Shown here: piece after piece, positions 34,049 through 42,246 of the stretch | How positions within the stretch are numbered: position 1 is the stretch's first letter | Layout of the letters: every line of letters begins with the position of its first letter | Source: Streptomyces capillispiralis | Lineage (GTDB): Bacteria; Actinomycetota; Actinomycetes; Streptomycetales; Streptomycetaceae | NCBI RefSeq assembly: GCF_007829875.1 | Contig: NZ_VIWV01000001.1 | Location: forward strand, 4,992,501-5,056,500 | Length of the DNA: 64,000 nt | Direction: 5' to 3' | Program-made: the position numbers and the translations under genes | The notes under the pieces: generated by a model | Database searches by the model: none | Seen by the model: only the letters and a program-made list of their open reading frames with translations | Told to the model about the DNA's origin: nothing

Positions 34049-34088
34049 CATGGAATCGCCCCGGCGGACGTGCCGGGGCGATTCCATG
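34049..34088. promoter_or_regulatory. 17-bp perfect hairpin upstream of the I36 inhibitor gene
   Basis: CATGGAATCGCCCCGGC and its exact complement flank a 6-nt loop GGACGT. It lies 29 nt before the inhibitor GTG, within its probable leader or promoter, and downstream of the TetR-type gene on the same strand. It could terminate TetR-gene transcripts, stabilise an mRNA 5' end, or be a protein-binding site. Confidence 0.7.
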
Positions 34089-34089
34089 G

Positions 34090-34438
34090 TCGCGGCGGGG
34101 CGGGGCCGATCGGCCCGGGCCGCGTTCCACACCACCTGATGGAGCGAACCGGAGGATCGCCGAGGTGTTTCCCGCCGAGCGGTGGGCGCCGCACGCGCGG
34201 GGCGTACGGGGGTGGGGTCCTGGGGGTGGGGTGCTGTCTCGGGGGTGTCGTGCGTGTGGGGTGTGCGGGGGACCGGCGCCCTGCGTCATCGGGTCGGCCC
34301 TGCTGGGGTGTCGGGCGGGGACGGCTCGCCCACGGACGTCCCGCGCACGCCCGCCGACGCCGGCCGGTCGGCCACGGGCGGACCGGGACGAGTGCCCGGG
34401 CCTCCGCTCGCCTGACTGCCGTCAGGTCGTGCCGGACG
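34090..34438. other. Intergenic stretch with a G-rich run and a weak terminator
   Basis: No gene is seen. 34208-34231 has four G tracts in 24 nt (G5-T-G4-TCCT-G5-T-G4), continuing G-rich to 34271, able to form a G-quadruplex. A 6-bp hairpin CCTGAC/GTCAGG at 34411-34426 follows the TetR-gene stop and may be its terminator. Confidence 0.5.
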
Positions 34439-35050
34439 TCAGCGCGTGCCGGGGGCCCAGGGGGTGAGCAGGTCGCGGACCAGTTCGGCGAAGGCGTTGT
34501 CCAGGGCGTTCTCCCGCTCCTCGTCGCCCACGGCCTCGGGGCAGAGGGCGGCGGGCCGGGCGATCCAGAGGATCTTCCAGGGCCGGGAACCCAGTTCGGG
34601 GTGGCCCCAGATGCCGCCGTTCCGGCACAGGGGGTGCAGTACGTCGCTGACGCGTTCCGTCGCCGTCCGCATCAGCGAACCCTCGGTCGCCGTGTACGCC
34701 GCGGCGAAGGCCCGGGGCGCGGTCCGGGCGACGGCGGCCGTGGTCGGGTGACGGCGCACGACCCGTACGACCTCGGTCAGGTGCGCGGTGATCCCGGGGA
34801 CGGTGCCGTCACTCGGGCAGGCGCGGTCCGCCGTGTCGAAGGCCTGTGCCAGCTCCATCCGCAGCGCGCGCAGATGCAGGGCGGAGGCCGTCTTCCAGTT
34901 GGAGTAGAGGAAGTTGCGCGTGGTTCCGCAGGCGCGGGCGACGGCTGTGAGGGAAACGTCCAGGCCGCCGGTGCGCATGAGGGTGCGCACGGTTCTGATC
35001 ACGTGTCCTGTGCTGTGGGGGTTGTGGTCGTAGGCGAATCGGGAGCTCAT
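34439..35050 (-). CDS. TetR-family transcriptional regulator
   Basis: A 203-residue protein with an N-terminal HTH of the TetR type, HVIRTVRTLMRTGGLDVSLTAVARACGTTRNFLYSNWKTASAL (residues about 16-58), and a helical remainder ending LVRDLLTPWAPGTR. The recognition-helix region TTRNFLYSNWKT is less standard than in most members (usually xLYxHFxxK). No operator or target is obvious: the nearest genes are the I36 inhibitor downstream and 412 bp of non-coding DNA upstream. ATG at 35050. Confidence 0.75.
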   Translation of the reverse strand: MSSRFAYDHNPHSTGHVIRTVRTLMRTGGLDVSLTAVARACGTTRNFLYSNWKTASALHLRALRMELAQAFDTADRACPSDGTVPGITAHLTEVVRVVRRHPTTAAVARTAPRAFAAAYTATEGSLMRTATERVSDVLHPLCRNGGIWGHPELGSRPWKILWIARPAALCPEAVGDEERENALDNAFAELVRDLLTPWAPGTR

Positions 35051-35462
35051 GGCGGATACCTTGGAGAAAAAGCGTGAGCACGCGGCGGGTCAACGCCGGT
35101 TGGCCACTCAAATGAGCGACGTGAGCACAGTGAGGTCCCAAGTGTTCACACGTTTCCGGTGGGTGGGTCAGTGCCAGAGCGCGAACACCCTTATGGCCGC
35201 TCTCTCAACGGCAGAGCGTCGCGCAGGGCGAGATGCCAGGCGCTCTGGAGTTGGCCGACGACAGTCGGGTGTCGTGAACTTCGGCGACCTGCACGCCTTC
35301 GGAGCAGGCGACAGGAGGCCGGTCCTCGCACCACATCGAATTTCCCCCGGCGCCCCGCCCGAGGTGCGGCGCATGGGGGTACAGACCGAGAGGGGTGAGG
35401 CAGGGCGGCCGTTTGTCGGGCGGCGGACCGTCGCGACGGGCCGGGAGCGACTCTCGATCGCC
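35051..35462. other. Intergenic stretch, no gene supported
   Basis: Several short frames exist on both strands but none has a start, ribosome site and recognisable content together. Base composition is slightly less GC-rich than its surroundings. It probably holds the TetR-gene promoter. Confidence 0.5.
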
Positions 35463-35831
35463 TCACCCCAGCAGCTCGCCGAACTCCTTCCTGTCCTGGG
35501 CGAGACGTGCGGCGTAACCCGCGGAGAAGGCCGCCTGCTCGTCGGGCCCCATGGTGGCGTGGGGCAGGCGTGCCGACGGCAGGAGGTCCGGCAGCTCGCG
35601 GTAGACGGTCACCGCGGCCCTCCAGTGCTCACCTCCCCGGCTTCTGGCCCGGACGAGATGGGCAGCCAGGTGGGGCAGCTCCTCGCCCAGCAACTGCGCC
35701 GGGACCTTCTTCGAGAGGAACTCCTCCGGTTCGGGAGGCGATCCCTCCGACGTGGAGAGGAGCCGCAAGGTCCAGAGGGCGGCGAGCAGTCGCCCCGAAA
35801 GTGTGTGATCGCTCGGTGTCGCGTCAGCCAT
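35463..35831 (-). CDS. Hypothetical protein
   Basis: A 122-residue soluble, helical protein (MADATPSDHTLSGRLLAALW to LAQDRKEFGELLG) that I do not recognise. It contains Leu-rich amphipathic helices (KKVPAQLLGEELPHLAAHLV) and no signal peptide or membrane span. It lies 65 bp downstream of the endonuclease gene, separated by a strong hairpin, so it may have its own promoter. Start chosen at the ATG at 35831. Confidence 0.55.
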   Translation of the reverse strand: MADATPSDHTLSGRLLAALWTLRLLSTSEGSPPEPEEFLSKKVPAQLLGEELPHLAAHLVRARSRGGEHWRAAVTVYRELPDLLPSARLPHATMGPDEQAAFSAGYAARLAQDRKEFGELLG

Positions 35832-35856
35832 GAGGAAGTCTGCCCAGGCTCCGCCT

Positions 35857-35888
35857 CCGGCACCGGCCACCGTGGCGGCCGGTGCCGG
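35857..35888 (-). terminator. Terminator after the endonuclease gene
   Basis: A perfect 12-bp stem CCGGCACCGGCC and its complement around an 8-nt loop, 8 nt after the endonuclease stop. Confidence 0.8.
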
Positions 35889-35896
35889 TACCCGGT

Positions 35897-36742
35897 CTAC
35901 CAGATCGACTCGACCCACTCCGGGTGGTCGATGAACGGGTTGCGGTTGTGCTGGTAGGAGCTGTGGATGACCTCGTTGCGGCGCTGTTCGAACGCGCTCG
36001 GCGGGTCCTCCTGGTGCCACTGCTTCAGGACCGAGAGACGGCCGTGGTACGGGGACGTGCCGTTGGTGACGGAGTCGTTGGGCTCCAGGTCGGGCCAGCC
36101 GTCGGTGCCCTCGTAGCGGACCGCCATGTAGAGGATCATGCGGGCCACGTCGCCCTTGACGGCGTCGCGGGGCTCGAAGGAGTTCGAGTCGGTGAGGCTG
36201 CCGCCGCTGTTGGTGAACGAGCTGCCGCCGTTGTCGAAGTCCTTGTTGCCGCGGATGGAGTTGACCTGGACGTCCTCGGGGCGCAGGTGGTGCAGGTCGG
36301 TGCCGGGGCCGGTGGAGGTACCGAAGTCGCCGTGGGACTTGGCCCACACGTGCTCGCGGTTCCAGTCGCCGGTGTCACCGCCGTTGAGTGACTTGCTGCG
36401 GGAGATGCCCGAGTACAGCAGGATCACGTTGCCGCTGTTGTTCGGGTCCTGGTCGGTGACCTTCAGCGCCTCCCAGACCGCCGAGTACGACAGCTTCGTC
36501 TGGTCGCTGATGATCGTGTTCAGGGAGTCCTTGAGGGCCGCGCCGGACTTGCCGATGGCGTCGGCGTAGTACGTGTCGTCGTACGCGGTGGCGGAGGCGG
36601 TGGCGGTGGCCGCCGTGCCGGTGGTGGCGGTCGCGGCGCCGGCGGAGGACGCGGTCAGCGCGGGGACGGAGAGGCCGACCAGGACGGCCGAGGTCGCCAG
36701 GGCGAGGCTCTTCCAGCGGCGGCGTATGGGTGTCACGGGCAT
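35897..36742 (-). CDS. Secreted endonuclease I family nuclease
   Basis: A 281-residue exported nuclease with a signal peptide MPVTPIRRRWKSLALATSAVLVGLSVPALTASSAGA. The mature protein has the endonuclease I (His-Me finger) core: DWNREHVWAKSHGDFG, with the catalytic histidine, and GTDLHHLRPEDVQVNSIRGNKDFDNGG with metal-ligand Asn (about residues 124-165). DVARMILYMAVRY and DHPEWVESIW complete the family pattern. It should degrade extracellular DNA/RNA. ATG at 36742; divergent from the phytase-like gene. Confidence 0.9.
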   Translation of the reverse strand: MPVTPIRRRWKSLALATSAVLVGLSVPALTASSAGAATATTGTAATATASATAYDDTYYADAIGKSGAALKDSLNTIISDQTKLSYSAVWEALKVTDQDPNNSGNVILLYSGISRSKSLNGGDTGDWNREHVWAKSHGDFGTSTGPGTDLHHLRPEDVQVNSIRGNKDFDNGGSSFTNSGGSLTDSNSFEPRDAVKGDVARMILYMAVRYEGTDGWPDLEPNDSVTNGTSPYHGRLSVLKQWHQEDPPSAFEQRRNEVIHSSYQHNRNPFIDHPEWVESIW

Positions 36743-36886
36743 GTGGGGACGTCCGATCTACGCGAGTTGAGTGAGCAGCCGCTGGCAGGGTGACATGGAC
36801 ATGTAGGCACGGGGGTGAAGGAGAGGTGTCGGTCATGTGTCGGTCCGTGGTGACGCGCCGTCACCCGGCCGTTCTACGGTGGCGGC

Positions 36887-37870
36887 ATGCGCCTGAAGAG
36901 CCTCCTCGCCGCCACCACCGCGGCCCTCGCCGCCGCCGGCTGTCTGACCGCCGCGGGACCCGCGACCGCCCAGCCGCGCGCGCAGGGCACGGAAGACCAC
37001 TCCTGCTCCTCGTCCGTCTCCATCGACGGCTTCTCCGACGCCCTCGACAAGACGCGCTACGAGGGAACCTACGTCGGCAACCTCTCCGCCCTCGCCCGTG
37101 ACCGGGACGGCGCCGTCGCCGCCCTGTCCGACCGCTCCGCCCTGTTCCGCCTCGACGCGCGCACCCTGCGCCCCGAGGGCGTCGTCCCGCTCGCCGACGA
37201 GAACGGCGCCCCGCTCGACGCCGAAGGACTCGTCGCCCAGCGCGACGGCAGCCACCTCGTCTCCTCCGAGACCGAACCCACCGTGCGCCGCTACTCCCCG
37301 GCCGGGAAGATCCTCGACCGGCTGCCGGTACCGGAGGAGCTGAGCACCCGCGCCCGCCCCAACGGCACCTTCGAGGGCCTGACCCTCCTGCCCGGCGGCC
37401 GCACCCTGATCGCGTCGATGGAATACCCCCTCACCGGCGACCCCGCAGACCAGATCCGGATGCAGAGCTGGCAGCGCACCGCGCACGGCACCTTCCGGCT
37501 CGGCGCCCAGTACACCTACCGCGTCGACCAGGGCCTCGGCGTCAGCGAGATCACCGCCGTCCCCGACGGCCGCCTGCTGGTCCTGGAGCGGGGCTACACC
37601 TCCGGCGTCGGCAACACCGTCCGCCTCTACCTCGCCCACCGGCACGGCGACACCTACGGCAAGACGCTCCTCACCGACCTCGCCGACTGCCCCACCCTCG
37701 GCGCCACCGCCAAGCAGCCCCAGCCCAACCCGCTCCTCGACAACATCGAGGGCATGGCGGTCACCGGACGTCACCACGGCCGGCTGAAGGTGCTCCTGGT
37801 CAGCGACGACAACGAGAACACCAACCAGACGACCCGCCTCTACGCTCTGCGCGTACGCCTCCGACCGTAA
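36887..37870 (+). CDS. Secreted esterase-like phytase-family protein
   Basis: A 327-residue exported protein. Signal peptide MRLKSLLAATTAALAAAGCLTAAGPATA; the Cys at 19 is in a lipobox-like AAGC, so lipidation is possible. The rest is a beta-propeller of the phytase-like esterase family: NLSALARDRDGAVAALSDRSALFRLD, LDAEGLVAQRDGSHLVSSE, FEGLTLLPGGRTLIASMEYPL and DNIEGMAVTGRHHGRLKVLLVSDDNENTNQTTRLYAL, the acidic C-terminal motif. It may hydrolyse phosphate esters outside the cell; the true substrate is unknown. It is followed by an exporter gene 84 bp away. Confidence 0.85.
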   Translation: MRLKSLLAATTAALAAAGCLTAAGPATAQPRAQGTEDHSCSSSVSIDGFSDALDKTRYEGTYVGNLSALARDRDGAVAALSDRSALFRLDARTLRPEGVVPLADENGAPLDAEGLVAQRDGSHLVSSETEPTVRRYSPAGKILDRLPVPEELSTRARPNGTFEGLTLLPGGRTLIASMEYPLTGDPADQIRMQSWQRTAHGTFRLGAQYTYRVDQGLGVSEITAVPDGRLLVLERGYTSGVGNTVRLYLAHRHGDTYGKTLLTDLADCPTLGATAKQPQPNPLLDNIEGMAVTGRHHGRLKVLLVSDDNENTNQTTRLYALRVRLRP

Positions 37871-37954
37871 CGGCGGGATGAAATCCGCTGCTGAGCGCGT
37901 TGGTGCCTTCCGGTAGATCAGGACCAGCAGATCAGGACACCGGAGGGCACCCGC

Positions 37955-40900
37955 GTGACACCGCAACGGGGATGGGCACGGCGACTGGCCGGATACGCGT
38001 GGCGTCATCCCAAGGACGTCGTCCTCGCCCTGGGCTCGTCCCTCGCCGGCATGGCCGTGATGGCGCTGGTCCCGCTGATCACCAAGGTGATCATCGACGA
38101 CGTGATCGGCGACAAGACCCGGGACATGGCCACCTGGGCCGGCCTGCTCATCGGGGCCGCGCTCGTCGTCTACGTCCTCACCTACATCCGCCGCTACTAC
38201 GGCGGCCGGCTCGCCCTCGACGTCCAGCACGACCTGCGGACCGAGATGTACGGGACGATCACCCGGCTCGACGGCAGACGCCAGGACGAGCTGTCCACCG
38301 GACAGGTCATCGGCCGCGCCACCAGCGACCTCCAGCTGATCCAGGGCCTGCTCTTCATGCTGCCGATGACCATCGGCAACCTGCTGCTGTTCCTGATCTC
38401 CCTGGTGATCATGGCGTCGCTGTCGCTGCCGCTCACCCTGGTCGCCGTCGCCGTCGCCCCCGCCCTGTGGTGGATCGCCCAGCGCAGCCGCACCCGGCTG
38501 CACCCCTCCACCTGGTACGCGCAGGCGCAGGCAGGCGCCGTGGCCGGAGTGGTCGACGGCGCCGTCAGCGGCGTACGCGTGGTGAAGGGCTTCGGGCAGG
38601 AGGAGCAGGAGGCGGGCAAGCTGCGCGAGGTCGGCCGGCGGCTGTTCGCCGGACGGCTGCGCACGGTGCGGCTGAACTCCCGCTACACCCCGGCGCTCCA
38701 GGCCGTCCCCGCGCTCGGCCAGGTGGCGATGCTGGCGCTCGGCGGCTGGCTTGCGGTGCGCGGGCACATCACGCTGGGCACCTTCGTCGCCTTCTCCACC
38801 TACCTCGCCCAGCTCGTCGGCCCGGTCCGGATGCTGGCGATGGTCCTCACCGTCGGCCAGCAGGCCCGCGCCGGCACCGAACGCGTCCTGGAGCTGATCG
38901 ACACCGAGCCGTCCCTGACCGACGGCACCAGGGAACTGCCGGCCGACGCCCCGGCGACCGTCGAGTTCGACGACGTCTCCTTCGGCTACGACCCCGGCCA
39001 CCCGGTCCTCGACGGCCTCTCCTTCACGATCCGCCCCGGTGAGACCCTCGCCGTCGTCGGCTCCTCCGGCTCCGGCAAGTCCACCGTCTCCCTGCTCCTG
39101 CCGCGCTTCTACGACGTCACCCACGGCGCCGTCCTCGTCGGCGGCCACGACGTGCGCGAGCTGACCACCGCATCCCTGCGGGCGGCGATCGGACTGGTGC
39201 CGGAGGACTCCTTCCTCTTCTCCGACACCGTGCGCAACAACATCGCGTACGGCCGCCCGGACGCCACCGACGAGGAGATCACCGCCGCCGCGCGCGCGGC
39301 CCAGGCGGACCGGTTCATCAGCGAGCTGCCCGACGGCTACGACACCACCGTCGGCGAGCACGGACTGACCCTCTCCGGCGGCCAGCGCCAGCGCGTCGCC
39401 CTGGCCCGCGCGATCCTCACCGACCCCCGCCTGCTGGTCCTGGACGACGCCACCTCCGCCGTGGACGCCCGCGTCGAGCACGAGATCCACGAGGCCCTCA
39501 AGGGCGTCATGCGGGGCCGTACGACGCTGCTGATCGCCCACCGCCGCTCCACCCTCAACCTCGCCGACCGCATCGCCGTCCTCGACGGGGGCCGGCTCGC
39601 CGACATCGGCACCCACGAGGAGCTCCAGCGGCGCTCCGCGCTCTACCGCCGGCTGCTCACCGACCCCGACGAGCTGGGCGCCGTCTCCCCGGGCCACACC
39701 CCGCCCGCCGGACCGCAGGAGGAGGACACCTCCGTCCGCGCGGAACTGGACGCCGAGTTCGACGCCGAACGCGGGGTGACGCCCCGGCTGTGGACCGGCG
39801 ACCGCGAACCCAAGGACACCGCCCTGGCCGGCACCCCGGCCACCCCGGAACTCCTCGCCCAGGTCGAGGCGCTGCCCCCGGCCGACGACGTCCCCGACGT
39901 CGACGAGGAGGACGCCGTCCGCCCGGAGGACTCCTACGGCCTGCGCCGCCTGCTGCGCGGCTTCGGACTGCCCCTCCTGGTCAGCCTCGGCCTGGTCGCC
40001 GTGGACGCCGGCATGGGGCTGCTGCTGCCGGTGCTGATCCGGCACGGCATCGACCAGGGCGTCACCGAGGCCGCGCTCGGCGCGGTGTGGGCGGCCTCGC
40101 TGCTCGGGCTGCTCGCCGTGGCCGCCCAGTGGGTGGCGCAGATCGGCGAGATGCGGATGACGGGACGCACCGGCGAACGCGTGCTGTACGCGCTGCGGCT
40201 GAAGATCTTCGCCCAGCTCCAGCGGCTCGGCCTCGACTACTACGAGCGCGAGCTGACCGGCCGGATCATGACCCGGATGACGACGGACGTGGACGCGCTG
40301 TCCACGTTCCTCCAGACGGGCCTGGTCACCGCGTTCGTGTCGGTGGTCACCTTCTTCGGCATCATGGCCGCCCTGCTGGTGATCGACCTCGAACTCGCCC
40401 TGGTCGTCTTCGCCACCCTGCCCCCGCTGATCGTCGCCACCTACTTCTTCCGCCGGGCGAGTGTGAAGGCGTACGAACTGGCCCGGGAGCGGGTGTCCGT
40501 GGTCAACGCCGACCTTCAGGAGTCGGTGTCGGGGCTGCGGATCGTGCAGGCGTTCCGCCGCGAGCGGGACGGCGGACTCCGGTTCGCCGAGCGCAGCGCG
40601 AGCTACCGCAGCGCCCGCATCCGGGGCCAGTGGCTGATCTCGGTGTACTTCCCGTTCGTGCAGTTCCTGTCCTCGACCGCGGCCGCCGCGGTGCTGATCG
40701 TCGGCGGGGCGCGGATCGACGACGGGACGCTGACCACCGGCGCGCTGGTGGCGTACCTGCTCTACATCGACCTGTTCTTCGCGCCGGTGCAGCAGCTCTC
40801 CCAGGTCTTCGACGGCTACCAGCAGGCGTCCGTCTCGCTGGGCCGCATCCAGGAGCTGCTGCGCGAGCAGACCTCCACCCGGGCCCCCGAGAAGCCGCTC

Positions 40901-41662
40901 GACGTGACCTCCCTGCGCGGGGAGATCGCCTTCGAGGACGTGCACTTCGCGTACGGGGACGGCGAGGAGGCGCTCGACGGCATCGACCTCACCGTGCCCG
41001 CCGGGCAGACCGTCGCCTTCGTCGGCGAGACCGGCGCCGGGAAGTCCACCCTGGTCAAGCTGGTCGCCCGGTTCTACGACCCCACGGGCGGCAGGGTCAC
41101 CGTCGACGGCACCGACCTCAGGGACCTGGACCTCACCGCGTACCGGCACCGGCTGGGTGTCGTCCCGCAGGAGGCGTACCTCTTCCCGGGCACCGTCCGC
41201 GACGCCATCGCCTACGGCCGGCCGGACGCCACCGACGCCGAGGTGGAGGCGGCGGCCCGGGCCGTCGGCGCGCACGAGATGATCGCCACGCTGGAGGGCG
41301 GCTACCTGCACGAGGTCGCCGAGCGGGGCCGCAACCTCTCCGCCGGCCAGCGCCAGCTGATCGCGCTGGCCCGCGCCGAACTCGTCGACCCGGACATCCT
41401 GCTGCTCGACGAGGCGACGGCCGCACTGGACCTGGCCACCGAGGCCCAGGTCAACCAGGCCACCGACCGGCTCGCCGGCCGCCGCACGACGCTGGTCGTC
41501 GCCCACCGGCTGACCACCGCCGCCCGCGCCGACCGGGTCGTCGTCATGGACCACGGCCGGGTCGTGGAGGACGGCACCCACGAGGAACTGCTCCGGCTCG
41601 GCGGCAAGTACGCCGCGCTGTGGCGGACGTTCGTCGGGGAGGACGTACCGGCGCCGGCCTGA
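37955..41662 (+). CDS. Fused double ABC exporter (TMD-NBD-TMD-NBD)
   Basis: A 1235-residue single-chain ABC exporter made of two complete half-transporters. Half 1: Walker A GSSGSGKST (about 369-377), signature LSGGQRQRVALARAIL (about 473), Walker B LLVLDDATSAVD, where the usual catalytic Glu is Asp. A charged linker of about 100 residues (about 565-665, DELGAVSPGHTPPAGPQEEDT) follows. Half 2: Walker A GETGAGKST (about 1023), signature LSAGQRQLIALARAEL, Walker B ILLLDEATAALD with Glu. So one composite ATP site is canonical and one degenerate. Substrate is unknown; drugs, lipids or peptides are possible. GTG start at 37955. Confidence 0.93.
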   Translation: MTPQRGWARRLAGYAWRHPKDVVLALGSSLAGMAVMALVPLITKVIIDDVIGDKTRDMATWAGLLIGAALVVYVLTYIRRYYGGRLALDVQHDLRTEMYGTITRLDGRRQDELSTGQVIGRATSDLQLIQGLLFMLPMTIGNLLLFLISLVIMASLSLPLTLVAVAVAPALWWIAQRSRTRLHPSTWYAQAQAGAVAGVVDGAVSGVRVVKGFGQEEQEAGKLREVGRRLFAGRLRTVRLNSRYTPALQAVPALGQVAMLALGGWLAVRGHITLGTFVAFSTYLAQLVGPVRMLAMVLTVGQQARAGTERVLELIDTEPSLTDGTRELPADAPATVEFDDVSFGYDPGHPVLDGLSFTIRPGETLAVVGSSGSGKSTVSLLLPRFYDVTHGAVLVGGHDVRELTTASLRAAIGLVPEDSFLFSDTVRNNIAYGRPDATDEEITAAARAAQADRFISELPDGYDTTVGEHGLTLSGGQRQRVALARAILTDPRLLVLDDATSAVDARVEHEIHEALKGVMRGRTTLLIAHRRSTLNLADRIAVLDGGRLADIGTHEELQRRSALYRRLLTDPDELGAVSPGHTPPAGPQEEDTSVRAELDAEFDAERGVTPRLWTGDREPKDTALAGTPATPELLAQVEALPPADDVPDVDEEDAVRPEDSYGLRRLLRGFGLPLLVSLGLVAVDAGMGLLLPVLIRHGIDQGVTEAALGAVWAASLLGLLAVAAQWVAQIGEMRMTGRTGERVLYALRLKIFAQLQRLGLDYYERELTGRIMTRMTTDVDALSTFLQTGLVTAFVSVVTFFGIMAALLVIDLELALVVFATLPPLIVATYFFRRASVKAYELARERVSVVNADLQESVSGLRIVQAFRRERDGGLRFAERSASYRSARIRGQWLISVYFPFVQFLSSTAAAAVLIVGGARIDDGTLTTGALVAYLLYIDLFFAPVQQLSQVFDGYQQASVSLGRIQELLREQTSTRAPEKPLDVTSLRGEIAFEDVHFAYGDGEEALDGIDLTVPAGQTVAFVGETGAGKSTLVKLVARFYDPTGGRVTVDGTDLRDLDLTAYRHRLGVVPQEAYLFPGTVRDAIAYGRPDATDAEVEAAARAVGAHEMIATLEGGYLHEVAERGRNLSAGQRQLIALARAELVDPDILLLDEATAALDLATEAQVNQATDRLAGRRTTLVVAHRLTTAARADRVVVMDHGRVVEDGTHEELLRLGGKYAALWRTFVGEDVPAPA

Positions 41663-41763
41663 CGGGCGCCGGGCGTGCGCCCCGCGCAACCATCCGGCCT
41701 ACGTCACGCGTCCGTACACGCGTACGCCGTTGGGCGCGGCAGGCGCGGTACGGGAGGACGACT

Positions 41764-42150
41764 GTGGGCAGTGGAGCGATACGCCGGAGACTCGCACTGG
41801 GCCTCGCGGTGCTGACGACGTCGGGACTGCTCGCCGTCGCCGCACCCGGTGACGCGCACGCCGCGGCGCCCTGTCCCGGGCGCAAGGTGCGCACCCTGCC
41901 GTTCTCCACCGGGTCGGTGGTCCTCTACAAGCGGGGCGGCTACGTCTGCGCCGTCACTTACGCCAAGAAGCCCGGTACCCAACGGAAGATGATGGTGTCC
42001 CTGCGGGCTCGTGGGGGCCGCCCCGTCGTCGACGAGGGCACCTACCAGCACCACGCCGGCCCGGTGACCGTGCACGCGGGCCGGCGCTGTGTGTGGGTCA
42101 AGGGCAGGGTGGGCGGCGGGTCCGTCAGCTCCGGCTGGATCCTGTGCTGA
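41764..42150 (+). CDS. Small secreted protein
   Basis: A 128-residue protein with a signal peptide (VGSGAIRRRLALGLAVLTTSGLLAVAAPGDAHA) cleaved near residue 33. The mature domain of about 95 residues is basic, with four cysteines (APCPGRKV, YVCAVTY, RRCVWVKG and terminal WILC), suggesting two disulfides in a compact beta fold. I do not recognise a family; it resembles small secreted proteins of unknown function. GTG at 41764 has GGGAGG 6 nt upstream. It follows the exporter gene by 101 bp on the same strand. Confidence 0.75.
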   Translation: MGSGAIRRRLALGLAVLTTSGLLAVAAPGDAHAAAPCPGRKVRTLPFSTGSVVLYKRGGYVCAVTYAKKPGTQRKMMVSLRARGGRPVVDEGTYQHHAGPVTVHAGRRCVWVKGRVGGGSVSSGWILC

Positions 42151-42246
42151 GCCGCGCCCGACCGAGGGTTTTCCCCAGGTCCCCTGGTGCTCGGGGGAGT
42201 TGATCCGCTAGCTTCCGGCGCACATCTGTCTCACAGGGGAGTGCGC

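Noticed and set aside
35051..35462. Several short frames on both strands as small genes
   Set aside because: None combines a start, ribosome site and recognisable or conserved-looking content.
36833..41689. A minus-strand open frame of about 1600 codons opposite the fused ABC exporter
   Set aside because: Same antisense artefact; the plus strand carries complete ABC motifs in both halves.
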